Positions 17,581 through 25,074 of a stretch of 64,000 nt of DNA are shown here, piece by piece; the stretch's first letter is position 1; every line of letters starts with the position of its first letter. Source of the DNA: Acidipila rosea (GTDB lineage: Bacteria; Acidobacteriota; Terriglobia; Terriglobales; Acidobacteriaceae). A model generated the notes under the pieces. That model ran no database searches. It was given only the letters and a program-made list of their open reading frames with translations, and was not told the DNA's origin. The position numbers and the translations under genes are program-made. The stretch is from NCBI RefSeq assembly GCF_004339725.1, contig NZ_SMGK01000001.1, positions 62,001-126,000 on the forward strand. Direction: 5' to 3'.

Positions 17581-17626
17581 TTACTATCACCTGATAATCA
17601 TTATCGCCCGGTCGTGGTTTTGCGGG

Positions 17627-18652
17627 TTATTTTGCGGCGAGAAAGCTGTCGATGATGGGGCTGAGTTTGCCCATATCGCAGCCCGGCGAGGAGTGGCCGC
17701 AGTCGGAGTCGAGGACGACGGTCTGGGCGTGGATGAGCTTCGCGAAGGCAAGGGCCGGGATGGGGTTGACCATGTGGTCCTGGCTGGCGTTGATGATGAG
17801 GGTACGGGCCTTGACCTTGGCCGCTGCGTCGTAGATCGAGCCGCCGGCGGTGATGTCCTGGGTGAGCATGGCGTTGAGCTGGTAGAGGTAGTCGTTGGCG
17901 TCAAAGGGACGGCCCTCGGTGGTCAGCCGCTCAAAGTAGCCGGGGAACATTTCGCGGGTGGTGTGATCGACGCGGAACTCGGGAGTGGTCAGGTTCATGT
18001 CATGGATGAGGGCGACGATGGGGAGTTTGGGCTGCGTGGTGTAGCGGCCGCCCTGCCAGGCTGGGTCGAATTTGAGCGCGAGCTTCTCGGAGTTCCAGAG
18101 CATTTCGTCATAGGAGGTCAGCTGCGGAGTGCCGACGATGGGCACGGCTGCGTCCATGAAGGTCGGGTAGCTGACCATCCACTGAAAGGTCTGCATGCCG
18201 CCCATGGAGATGCCCATGACGGCATGGACGTGGGTGAGGTGAAGGGACTCCGTGACGAAGCGGTGTTCGGCATCGACCATATCGCGGATGGTGAAGTGGG
18301 GGAAGCCGACGCCATGCTGGGTGGTGCTGTTCGAGGGCGAGCAGGAGAAGCCGTCGCCGAGGGGATCAAGGACGAGGATGTAGTATTTCGAGTCGTCGAC
18401 GAGACGGCCGGCGCCGATGTTGCCGCTGGCGTCGCCACTGCGTCCGGTGAACCACATGGGATAGAGGACGACGTTGCTCTTCGCGGCGTTGAGCTTGCCG
18501 AAAGCGCGGTAGGCGAGGGTGCAGTCGTGAATGGTCTGGCCACTCTGGAGCTTCAGGTCGCCGAGTGAGGCATGCTGCAAGGGCGGAACGGCCTGCGCAT
18601 GGAGGACGGTTGCAAGGCAGAGGGCGAGGGCGCTGAGAAGGGACTTTTTCAT
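17627..18652 (-). CDS. Secreted alpha/beta hydrolase of the MetX (homoserine acetyltransferase) superfamily
   Basis: 341 residues. Signal peptide MKKSLLSALALCLATVLHAQA. The fold matches homoserine O-acetyltransferases: nucleophile elbow GISMGG with Ser at about residue 146, Asp in NASQDHMV, and His in DCGHSS. True MetX is cytoplasmic; export makes methionine synthesis unlikely, so a periplasmic esterase or acyltransferase is more plausible. Lies just downstream of the RHS module array on the same strand, with its start 12 bases from the last remnant, but shows no sequence relation to it. Confidence 0.82.
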   Translation of the reverse strand: MKKSLLSALALCLATVLHAQAVPPLQHASLGDLKLQSGQTIHDCTLAYRAFGKLNAAKSNVVLYPMWFTGRSGDASGNIGAGRLVDDSKYYILVLDPLGDGFSCSPSNSTTQHGVGFPHFTIRDMVDAEHRFVTESLHLTHVHAVMGISMGGMQTFQWMVSYPTFMDAAVPIVGTPQLTSYDEMLWNSEKLALKFDPAWQGGRYTTQPKLPIVALIHDMNLTTPEFRVDHTTREMFPGYFERLTTEGRPFDANDYLYQLNAMLTQDITAGGSIYDAAAKVKARTLIINASQDHMVNPIPALAFAKLIHAQTVVLDSDCGHSSPGCDMGKLSPIIDSFLAAK

Positions 18653-18664
18653 GTCAGGGATAGT

Positions 18665-18850
18665 TTAGAGGAGCGCCGGTTTCAGCGGTGGAAGGTGATT
18701 GAGTCCATGAGCGCTTCCAGCGAGAGCGTTCGTGAGAAATCCGCCTACACCGCCGTTATTTCCTATTCCGAGGTTGTTCAACCCTCCGGCTAGGCTTGTC
18801 CTCTGCGCGAAGCCAGAAGCACAATTGAGAACACTCGGTTTATTTGGGGC
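18665..18850 (-). pseudogene. Fourth RHS C-terminal module, truncated remnant
   Basis: Beginning at the junction repeat (APNKPSVLNCASGFA), this frame runs ~60 codons with strong similarity to the module at 19101-19571: FA-x-RTS-x-AGGL-x-x-LGIGNNGGVGGF is shared, then FLTNALAG. After about 46 residues the similarity stops and the frame ends in an unrelated HLPPLKPALL. There is no start codon at the junction; the open frame can be extended upstream to ATG 18892 only by overlapping the membrane-protein gene in another frame. It lacks the conserved C-terminal tail and any partner membrane gene, so it is the decayed or cut-off last cassette. Confidence 0.65.
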
Positions 18851-18851
18851 A

Positions 18852-19088
18852 TCAACGGTGCCGGAAGAAATATGCATAAGCGGTGATGCCAAACATCAAA
18901 ATGTAGCAGACCGCCAATACCGTCCACATTGCGGGTCTTCGCCAGCTTTTTACGACGTCACTTTCCGATGTACCGAGCAGCCCACTCCATCCCGCTGAAA
19001 ACAGCCACCAGATGGCCGTAATAATCGGCGGCGCGAATACATCTAGCATGATTTGCTGCCAAAGAGTCAAAGCTCCGCTACGCCCCAT
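18852..19088 (-). CDS. Small membrane protein paired with third RHS module
   Basis: 78 residues with two hydrophobic segments (around APPIITAIWWLFSAGW and MWTVLAVCYILMFGITAYAYF) separated by a short polar loop SESDVVKSWRR, ending RHR. It starts 12 bases after the module-3 stop and its stop codon touches the fourth junction repeat. Position directly behind an RHS tail is that of an immunity gene, but I see no recognised immunity family, so this role is inference. Confidence 0.55.
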   Translation of the reverse strand: MGRSGALTLWQQIMLDVFAPPIITAIWWLFSAGWSGLLGTSESDVVKSWRRPAMWTVLAVCYILMFGITAYAYFFRHR

Positions 19089-19100
19089 TTGTCTCCCAAC

Positions 19101-19643
19101 CTAGTTGATTAAGCCAGCAGCACAACCTGCAAGCCCCGCCGCATATGATGCAGCGTCATATCCAAACTTTATCCATCCCACGCCTGTTGCGTATTCTGCT
19201 CCGGTAAGACCTGCCGTTGTGGCAGTCCCTGCAAGTGTTGTGATTTCGCCACCAGCATTGAGGATACCGTTCGCTCCAATAGCAATCGAATCTTGCACAA
19301 CGCCTGCAATTCCATTGCTGAGTCGTCCCGCCGGCCCTTCTCCGGCTCCAGGCAAACCTCCCCGAGTTCCCCCGAAAGCAACATCTGCCGTCGATCCTTG
19401 ACCTGTAAATAAGTTCACCAATCCACTGACAGCATTACCTCCCAGAGCATTTGTAAGAAAACCTCCTACCCCGCCGTTATTACCTATCCCGAGTGCGTGC
19501 AAACCTCCAGCAATACTTGTACGGTCGGCAAAATCTGAGGCACATTTCAAAACACTTGGGTTATTTGGGGCAACGCAATTCGCGCCCCCCACAAGAAGAG
19601 GAGTGACGTCGTAGGAATATTCACACCCCAACACGGCTTTCAT
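19101..19643 (-). CDS. Third RHS C-terminal module (orphan tail with its own start)
   Basis: 180 residues. The first ~24 residues lie ahead of the junction; from VAPNNPSVLKCASDFA onward it matches the other modules. A Gly-rich stretch (GIGNNGGVGG) is followed by a hydrophobic, Ala/Gly/Thr-rich region and the tail KFGYDAASYAAGLAGC, nearly the same as the end of the intact RHS protein at 20732. ATG 19643 overlaps the preceding membrane-gene stop by 4 bases, so translation may be coupled. No signal peptide. It looks like an RHS tip freed from its shell. Toxic activity is not evident from motifs. Confidence 0.6.
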   Translation of the reverse strand: MKAVLGCEYSYDVTPLLVGGANCVAPNNPSVLKCASDFADRTSIAGGLHALGIGNNGGVGGFLTNALGGNAVSGLVNLFTGQGSTADVAFGGTRGGLPGAGEGPAGRLSNGIAGVVQDSIAIGANGILNAGGEITTLAGTATTAGLTGAEYATGVGWIKFGYDAASYAAGLAGCAAGLIN

Positions 19644-20143
19644 CGGTCATCAGTACGATGGGAAAGTATCCCAAGCGGATCAGAAATGGCTCGGATGAAT
19701 GAACCAGAGAAGAGGTTCTGCGGTCGAAAAGCCCAGTGGATGAAGATGTAGATGGTGTTCATTAGCAAGAAGCTCGTCAGAATCAAAGAAACCATTCTCT
19801 CGACAAGCGGTTGATTCCCCAGACCAACTCCTACGATGAAAACTCCCAAACAACAGATGAAGTTTAGGAGAGATATGCTGAACACAGCCCTTGCTAATTT
19901 GAGTCTCGCTGGCGTCACAAGGATCATGGGTAACCAAGCCCTCGGACCCGCCCCTCTTTGGAACGTAGCGATTGCAGCGGTTGCGTGAAACGCAAACACG
20001 GTCTCGACGATCCAAACATCGTTTGGAATTGTGGCTCGGTTATAGAGGGCCGCAACATACCAAGCGAGGGAGAGAAGCGTTCCCAAACACCCATACCAGA
20101 ATGCGTAATATCGGATCAGTTTTCTCATTTTGTCTGGTAGCAC
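19640..20143 (-). CDS. Membrane protein paired with second RHS module
   Basis: 167 residues with four hydrophobic segments (YAFWYGCLGTLLSLAWYVAALY; VWIVETVFAFHATAAIA; AVFSISLLNFICCLGVFIVGV; LILTSFLLMNTIYIFIHWAF). Basic N-terminus, no signal peptide. It overlaps the end of module 2 by 19 bases and runs into module 3 with a 4-base overlap. Unrelated in sequence to the two other small membrane genes of the array by eye, as expected for partner genes specific to their modules. Family not recognised. Confidence 0.6.
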   Translation of the reverse strand: MLPDKMRKLIRYYAFWYGCLGTLLSLAWYVAALYNRATIPNDVWIVETVFAFHATAAIATFQRGAGPRAWLPMILVTPARLKLARAVFSISLLNFICCLGVFIVGVGLGNQPLVERMVSLILTSFLLMNTIYIFIHWAFRPQNLFSGSFIRAISDPLGILSHRTDDR

Positions 20144-20390
20144 TGGTAGATGTCGTAAGCGGCAGAAGCCGTATTGAGGAGATTTGCGACTGTTCCAGCT
20201 GTAGAAGCTGCCCCTTCCAACTCATTGATCGCTGTTCGAGCGTTATTCCAACTTCCACCGGTGAGAGAGTTCAGCCTTGTGAAGGCTTGCATTCTTCCGG
20301 CATCGTTGAAGTTCATAGTCTTGATGAGCGAATATGCGCTGCATCAGCAGCACACGCTAGATGCTTCGTATTGATACCGTTATTTGGGGC
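20125..20390 (-). pseudogene. Second RHS C-terminal module, no start codon at junction and split in two frames
   Basis: From the junction repeat the frame reads APNNGINTKHLACAADAAH, clearly the module start, but it meets a stop at about 20314 after ~25 codons. A second frame starting at ATG 20316 continues for 63 codons (MNFNDAGRMQAFTRLNSL ... ) and ends in AAYDIYQCYQTK, a shorter version of the shared tail. There is no initiation codon upstream of the junction, since the frame runs back into the stop of the preceding membrane gene. It is therefore an inactive, displaced tail, or only the second half is translated. Confidence 0.55.
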
Positions 20391-20396
20391 GATGCT

Positions 20397-20744
20397 TCAG
20401 GTGCTTTCATCATCCTCATCCGTTGAGGGCCTGATAAAGAATGTGGCTCCTGCAATCAGCAGTGCAACTAGGATCGGGACGAAGGGGCTCAGCCAGAACA
20501 TAGCATTCACCGCACTCGCATTCCGAATATCGTTCCAGCCTTGGATGCAAACGATCATCCAGAACGCAGCAAACAGAAACAGGAATGCCCGAGACACGAC
20601 TAATGCCTCCCACTGACCATTCTCGCGAGTCTTCACAGCGAGCGCCGACAGCAAGCCACAAACAATGCACAGGCAGATGAGCAAGAACCACCCGTCGTGC
20701 ACAAGTTCCAACGCGTTGCGCACGCTCACATTTACGGGTGACAT
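20397..20744 (-). CDS. Membrane protein paired with the RHS protein
   Basis: 115 residues with three hydrophobic segments (WFLLICLCIVCGLLSALAV; SRAFLFLFAAFWMIVCI; FVPILVALLIAGATFFI) and an acidic C-terminus DEDDEST. It overlaps the last 13 bases of the RHS gene, the placement of a cognate immunity gene. Its stop lies 6 bases before the second junction repeat. No family recognised. Confidence 0.6.
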   Translation of the reverse strand: MSPVNVSVRNALELVHDGWFLLICLCIVCGLLSALAVKTRENGQWEALVVSRAFLFLFAAFWMIVCIQGWNDIRNASAVNAMFWLSPFVPILVALLIAGATFFIRPSTDEDDEST

Positions 20745-21892
20745 CCGATATACCCCGCTGCAAACGTAAGACCGTCTAAGGCGAACTTCGCGGCAGCCAG
20801 CGGGAACGCCATGCTGTCCCCGATTGCGGTTTCACCTGCCAGTGTAGTCACAGAGGTAGTGGTTGCCGCATTAATGGCAGGAGCAAGTGCCGTATTAAGT
20901 GGACCCTGGAGGCCTGGCGATGCACTGTCCGGTAAGGGAATCCCTAATAGTGGACCACCGGCAACTCCCATCGGGTAAAGGTCGAACCCGCTCTTGCCGT
21001 TTTGGCCAGTGCCGGCATCGAATGCGTCTACGAATCCCGAAAATGTATTACCAAGCGCTGCATTCAGGAATGTGGAACCAAAACCATGATAGTTGTCGAG
21101 ACCTGTTATCCCGGCGATGCTGAACTGATTGGCAAATTGGGCGGCACAGTGGAGGCGGTTTTGGTTATTTGGGGCCGGGAACCAGTATCCCCCGAAAGAT
21201 CTTTCTGTTCCAGACAAAATAGGGGCTGGCCCTCCGGGAGTTCCTCCTACCAGCCCACCACCGCTTCCCCCCGTACCTACAACCCCAACACAATCGGGTC
21301 CACAGTCAAACCCGTAATCGAGTCCCAGTAGGTCTGTGAAAGCCATAGGCATGTTGCCGACATAGCTATAGCGATTGAAGCTCTGCGGATTGGTGAGGTC
21401 ATAGGAGCCCATGTAGGGGTCTGGGGACATCCAGAGGCCCTGAGCGGAAGCGTATTGGCGGAACTGAGCATGCTCTGTGGCAGTTTCGCTGTCGTGATCA
21501 AGAGTGGCGAAATGATTGTTATCCTGATCGGCGGCTGACTGAAGAATGTTGGGAGTATATCCATCGCCAAAAGAAAGCGATTGATAGGTAGCCGCGGTCG
21601 CGCCCGTGTAGTCCGTCCGCAGACGCTCGGTTCCCAGCCAGTTCTTGTGCTCGAAATAGGTTGTGCCGTTCACGGAGCGGTAGGCGATCTGAAGGCGGGT
21701 GTTCCACTCAAGGGTTTTTGCCTGAGTGGGGGCTGTAATTGAGTGTGCACAATCGTTCCGCTGCTCTTTCTCGCTTGTTTGCCGTCCAATGCGACTCGGT
21801 CTCAACGCTTCCTTCATTGAACGAGGTTCACATCCACCGCCGAAAAACTTTAAGCGCACTTTCACCGTTTCCTGGTCTGGTTTTCGCGACAT
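20732..21892 (-). CDS. RHS repeat-associated core fragment with C-terminal module
   Basis: 386 residues. Residues ~65-190 are the end of an RHS/YD core: HKNWLGTERLRTDYTG, FRQYASAQGLWMSPDPY, NRYSYVGNMP and TDLLGLD. After a Gly-rich linker the variable tail starts at PAPNNQNRLHCAAQFA and ends KFALDGLTFAAGYIGC. A normal RHS protein has hundreds to thousands of residues of YD repeats and a secretion signal ahead of the core; both are missing. The first ~60 residues look like translation of unrelated DNA. The head has therefore been lost, so secretion by this copy is doubtful. It starts 4 bases after the preceding gene's stop. Confidence 0.75.
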   Translation of the reverse strand: MSRKPDQETVKVRLKFFGGGCEPRSMKEALRPSRIGRQTSEKEQRNDCAHSITAPTQAKTLEWNTRLQIAYRSVNGTTYFEHKNWLGTERLRTDYTGATAATYQSLSFGDGYTPNILQSAADQDNNHFATLDHDSETATEHAQFRQYASAQGLWMSPDPYMGSYDLTNPQSFNRYSYVGNMPMAFTDLLGLDYGFDCGPDCVGVVGTGGSGGGLVGGTPGGPAPILSGTERSFGGYWFPAPNNQNRLHCAAQFANQFSIAGITGLDNYHGFGSTFLNAALGNTFSGFVDAFDAGTGQNGKSGFDLYPMGVAGGPLLGIPLPDSASPGLQGPLNTALAPAINAATTTSVTTLAGETAIGDSMAFPLAAAKFALDGLTFAAGYIGCHP

Positions 21893-21896
21893 GAGT

Positions 21897-22430
21897 TTAT
21901 CTCGGGTGAGGCTCGCTCGTCATCGAAGTATTCAGGAGAAATTCACCTTCGTCTGCATCTACCGGCTGCAGATCGAGAACGAAGGTGTGGGGGCCAGGAA
22001 ATGAGCCTAAAAGGCGAACACGGAAATAGTAGGAATGGCCTGGCTGCGCAGCAAAGCTGTCCAGCACGGTCGATGGGGGTTCTTGCATCGCGCTCCATTG
22101 TCCCGAGATGCACAAATGATGCTCGCCCGGCGTAACAACAAATCCGAAGTGGGAGCGCCGCTTGTTGGCTCCTACCCATTTGCCATCCAGCCCGATCTTG
22201 CTTGTTGAGGGCGCAAATCTATCTGTGATGAGATTCGGGACATCCTGTATGACATACACGACGGCGTTGCTATCGGCATTGAGTGTTCCATTGGTGTGTT
22301 TCAGGGCCACATCAAACTTCACATTTCCCGAGCCGCAGCCTATGGTCTTAGCTGCACCAGGGGACTGATGGCCATATGCCGGCCATGTACATAAACAAAG
22401 AAGCATGATCAGGGAGGTGTATCTGTTCAT
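21897..22430 (-). CDS. Secreted hypothetical protein, possibly DUF2846-like
   Basis: 177 residues. Signal peptide MNRYTSLIMLLCLCTWPAYG. The body contains VVYVIQDVPN, KIGLDGKWVGANKRRSHFGF and VTPGEHHLCISG, a pattern (extended strand, G-x-W-V-G, P-G-x-H) that reminds me of DUF2846 lipoprotein-like domains, but there is no lipobox. Probably a small periplasmic beta-sandwich. It precedes the RHS fragment by 4 bases on the same strand; whether they are functionally linked is unclear. Confidence 0.55.
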   Translation of the reverse strand: MNRYTSLIMLLCLCTWPAYGHQSPGAAKTIGCGSGNVKFDVALKHTNGTLNADSNAVVYVIQDVPNLITDRFAPSTSKIGLDGKWVGANKRRSHFGFVVTPGEHHLCISGQWSAMQEPPSTVLDSFAAQPGHSYYFRVRLLGSFPGPHTFVLDLQPVDADEGEFLLNTSMTSEPHPR

Positions 22431-22469
22431 CCTGTCGGACTCGCTCTCTTTTGAATTTCCCCACCCAGG

Positions 22470-23117
22470 CTAGCGTGGGGTGGGCATGATCGACGGCATT
22501 TCCCGCCATCCGGGCGGGACGGAAAACTGCGTATCGCTGACCGGTCCTGGTGAGACCTGGGTGACGAGCATGGTCATATCCTGTCCGGCGGCATCGGAGG
22601 TCTTTGCCTTGATTGCCAGACGCAGTGGCATGCCGGGATCCTTGATTCCCTTGAGGCCCTTCATGGCGCTGCCGAGAGGGCCGTTCATCTCCGCGCCCAG
22701 CGCGTCGCCGCCGATATCTTTGGCGACGCAGAGGGTTCCCGAATATTTCGCGCTGTCGATGGCGTAGTCTTCGCAGACGTGACCGGCGATGGTCTCGGTC
22801 TTGTTCATGTCGGTAATCGCCGGGGTCTCGTTCGGCTGCATATTAGAAGGCGCTGCGCCGTGGTGGATGGCATAAGCCTGCAGCCGGGGGATGAGGACCG
22901 TCTGCGTCTGGGTATCGACGTCGGCGATCACGGTACTGGTTTGCTGCATGAACCGCATATCGATGCGCACGCGGTGGCCCTTGATGGTGTACTGGACGGG
23001 AATCTCCTGCCCGCGCACTTCCATGGTCGCCTTTACGGCGCCTTCGAAAGGAGCGGTTGCAGCCAGCGCCGATGGCGCGAGGATCGACAGAGTGAGAAAG
23101 AGGAGGGACAGGTTCAT
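22470..23117 (-). CDS. Secreted DUF4412-like protein
   Basis: 215 residues from ATG 23117, chosen because it starts a clear signal peptide (MNLSLLFLTLSILAPSALAA). The mature part reads as an outer-membrane/periplasmic beta sheet: VQYTIKGHRVRIDM, STVIADVDTQTQTVLI, ETIAGHVCEDYAI, QFSVPPGWREM. This order (internal M-strand, I-A-G-x-x-C, final FxxPxG) fits the DUF4412 family. Role unknown. A longer frame upstream is out of register with the signal peptide and was not used. Confidence 0.7.
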   Translation of the reverse strand: MNLSLLFLTLSILAPSALAATAPFEGAVKATMEVRGQEIPVQYTIKGHRVRIDMRFMQQTSTVIADVDTQTQTVLIPRLQAYAIHHGAAPSNMQPNETPAITDMNKTETIAGHVCEDYAIDSAKYSGTLCVAKDIGGDALGAEMNGPLGSAMKGLKGIKDPGMPLRLAIKAKTSDAAGQDMTMLVTQVSPGPVSDTQFSVPPGWREMPSIMPTPR

Positions 23118-23242
23118 CGTTTTCACCACGCCCTTCACTGTACAACGTTCTGCGCCTTCTTCAGCGCAGGGGCGAAGTGCGGGGCGGCAAGGAAGTCGAT
23201 GGCTGCAATCTACATCCCTGCAGGAGAAGGGGCGAAGCGAAA

Positions 23243-24340
23243 TCAGCCCTCGGAGACTGCGCGCTGCGATTCGCTGGCCTCGCCGGCGTGTTCGCTCTCT
23301 TCGGTGACGCGCTTGAGCGAGACATGTTCGAAGCGCGCCCAGACCAGCCCCAGGGGAATGACGCTGAGGAAGGTGACGAGCAGCAGCATCGCGCCGCAGC
23401 CCAGTGCCGGCTCCGGCGCAACGTGGAAGAAGGCCTGCATGGCTGCGGTGGTGAGCCCGATCTGGGTGAACCATCCGATGACGGGAAGGGTGATGGCGGA
23501 GCTGAGCATGCTCGCCGCCATGAGCAGCATGCACTGCGCGAGATGCATGCGGCCGAGCACGGGGTCAGCGGTGAAGGCGCGGGTGGTCTCAAGATAAGCG
23601 AAGGCGATCATGGCCCACATGAGCAGCGAGAGCAGTACGGCGATGAGGAGGTCGCCGACAGAGGCGATGGTGTTGAGGCCGTCGCGGAAGGCGAGGATCT
23701 TTTCCCGCGCCTGCTCGCCGAGCCGGGGAGAAACGGAGTCGAGCGCGCCACCGACGACGCGGGCGATCATCCTGCCGGAGGCGCGGACGAAGACGGCGAA
23801 GAGGCCGAGGGCGAGAGCGCCGAGCAGCCCGGTGAGGGCGATCTTGCTGATGAGTTCCGGGCGGGGCAGCAGATTGCGGTCAGGGGCAAAGAGCAGCACG
23901 CTGGCGAAGATGACGGCCATGGTGCCAGCATCGAACATACGCTCGACGGTGTAGACGGCTATCTGGGCGCTGAGGGGAATCCTGGTGCGACGCGCGACCA
24001 GATAGGGGCGCACGAGGTCGGCGAGGCGGCCGAAGAGCGCCACTGCAGTGAAGCCGATGACCTGCGTGCCGATGATGCTGAAGGGGGAAACACGCTTCGT
24101 CGGCTTGAGGAAGACGGCCCAGCGAACGGCGCGGAGGCCATAGGCGAGCCAGATCATGGCTACACCGACGCCGATACGGCGCCAGTCAATGTACTTGAGC
24201 TGGTCGGCGAAGACGGCCCAGTCGAAGTGGACCCGCTTGTGCGCATAGAACGCCAGGGCAGCCAGCGCCACGATCACCAGAAGCCATAGAATCCAGCGTT
24301 TGCTCTTCAAGAAAGTTGTCTCCGTAGTTCTGAGGTGCAT
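23243..24340 (-). CDS. Lysylphosphatidylglycerol-synthase-type flippase domain protein
   Basis: 365 residues with 8-9 transmembrane segments of the LPG synthase TM / UPF0104 family (YbhN-like). Visible family features are WLAYGLRAVRWAVFLKP in the second helix region and the block GFTAVALFGRLADLVRPYLVARR. Such proteins flip or help transport lipids or lipid-linked sugars. The ATG overlaps the transglycosylase stop by one base (TGATG), so it is translated as the third gene of a tight operon with a HAD phosphatase and a lytic transglycosylase. Acidic C-terminal tail. Confidence 0.82.
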   Translation of the reverse strand: MHLRTTETTFLKSKRWILWLLVIVALAALAFYAHKRVHFDWAVFADQLKYIDWRRIGVGVAMIWLAYGLRAVRWAVFLKPTKRVSPFSIIGTQVIGFTAVALFGRLADLVRPYLVARRTRIPLSAQIAVYTVERMFDAGTMAVIFASVLLFAPDRNLLPRPELISKIALTGLLGALALGLFAVFVRASGRMIARVVGGALDSVSPRLGEQAREKILAFRDGLNTIASVGDLLIAVLLSLLMWAMIAFAYLETTRAFTADPVLGRMHLAQCMLLMAASMLSSAITLPVIGWFTQIGLTTAAMQAFFHVAPEPALGCGAMLLLVTFLSVIPLGLVWARFEHVSLKRVTEESEHAGEASESQRAVSEG

Positions 24341-25074
24341 CAGCGGGTGCTGGCGATCTGCGTCGCGGCTGTGCCGGCACGCTGCCGGGCTGCATATCGC
24401 TTATTGAATTCATGAATGACGCGCGCGACATAGGTCCGCGTCTCCCGGTAAGGAGGGACGCCGTGCCAGCGGTCAACGGCGGCCGGTCCTGCATTGTAGG
24501 CGGCAAGGGCGAGCGCCAGATTGTCATGGTAACGCTTGAGCATGGCGTCAAGATAGGCGGCGCCGCCGCCGATGTTCTGGTCTGCGGCGAAGCTGTCGCG
24601 GACGCCCAGCCGGGCAGCGGTCCCGGGCATGAGCTGCATCAGCCCGCGAGCGCCGGTGCGGCTGACGGCGTGGGGATTGCCGCCGCTCTCGGCGCGCACG
24701 ACGCTGGCCAGCAGATCGACGTCAAGGTCGTGTTCGCTGCCGGCGCGTGCGAGGAGCTGGCGCAGGTCCTGCTGCCTGAGCGTAGCGGTCTTTGTTTGTA
24801 TGGGCGTCTGTGTAGGCGTCTGTGTAGGCGACTGGAGCGGCGTCTGCGGAGCAGGCGGCTGAAAGGCTTGCGTGGACGCGATGTCGGATGGGTCTACTTC
24901 AATGAAGTTTGCATCTCCGCTATCGAGGAAGAGGCGCACCTTGTTGCCGTCCGCGGCCCGGTGATCGCAGACCAGGTCATAGCCGTTCCTCAGGGTGACG
25001 CGCTCGGCAGCATGCGCGGTGAGCGCTGCCAGGGCGAGCACGGCACAGCTGACGGAGAGGCAGCGGATCCGCAT
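24340..25074 (-). CDS. Lytic transglycosylase with SLT domain
   Basis: 244 residues. Signal peptide MRIRCLSVSCAVLALAALTAHA; residues ~25-70 resemble a small beta domain; residues ~72-95 are a Thr/Gln/Pro repeat (TQTP). From ~105 a Slt70-type lysozyme fold: catalytic Glu in RAESGGNP, GLMQLMPGTA and AYNAGPAAV. It cleaves peptidoglycan glycan strands in the periplasm. Overlaps both neighbours by one base. The TQTP linker is encoded by a 12-bp tandem repeat near 24800-24830, a likely site of length variation. Confidence 0.9.
   Translation of the reverse strand: MRIRCLSVSCAVLALAALTAHAAERVTLRNGYDLVCDHRAADGNKVRLFLDSGDANFIEVDPSDIASTQAFQPPAPQTPLQSPTQTPTQTPIQTKTATLRQQDLRQLLARAGSEHDLDVDLLASVVRAESGGNPHAVSRTGARGLMQLMPGTAARLGVRDSFAADQNIGGGAAYLDAMLKRYHDNLALALAAYNAGPAAVDRWHGVPPYRETRTYVARVIHEFNKRYAARQRAGTAATQIASTR

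Larger units (their letters stand above)
18840..21175 (-). repeat. Four-copy 11-bp junction repeat spacing RHS tail modules
   Basis: TTATTTGGGGC (plus strand) occurs at 18840-18850, 19561-19571, 20380-20390 and 21165-21175, each reading APN(N/K) on the minus strand, with 710-808 bases between copies. Each copy marks the start of an RHS tail module. Between modules 3 and 4 the similarity extends about 110-120 bases into the module (roughly 19450-19571 against 18730-18850). It is the natural crossover point for adding or swapping tails. Confidence 0.75.

Noticed and set aside
17411..18568. Long open frame on the plus strand opposite the MetX-like gene
   Set aside because: Composition is that of an antisense shadow (Gly/Val/Asp-rich, no recognisable domain), and the minus strand encodes a signal peptide and a full hydrolase triad.
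18665..21892. Assigning specific toxin activities (nuclease, deaminase, pore-former) to the RHS tails
   Set aside because: No catalytic motif is visible; only the membrane partners hint at a membrane target, so activity is left open.
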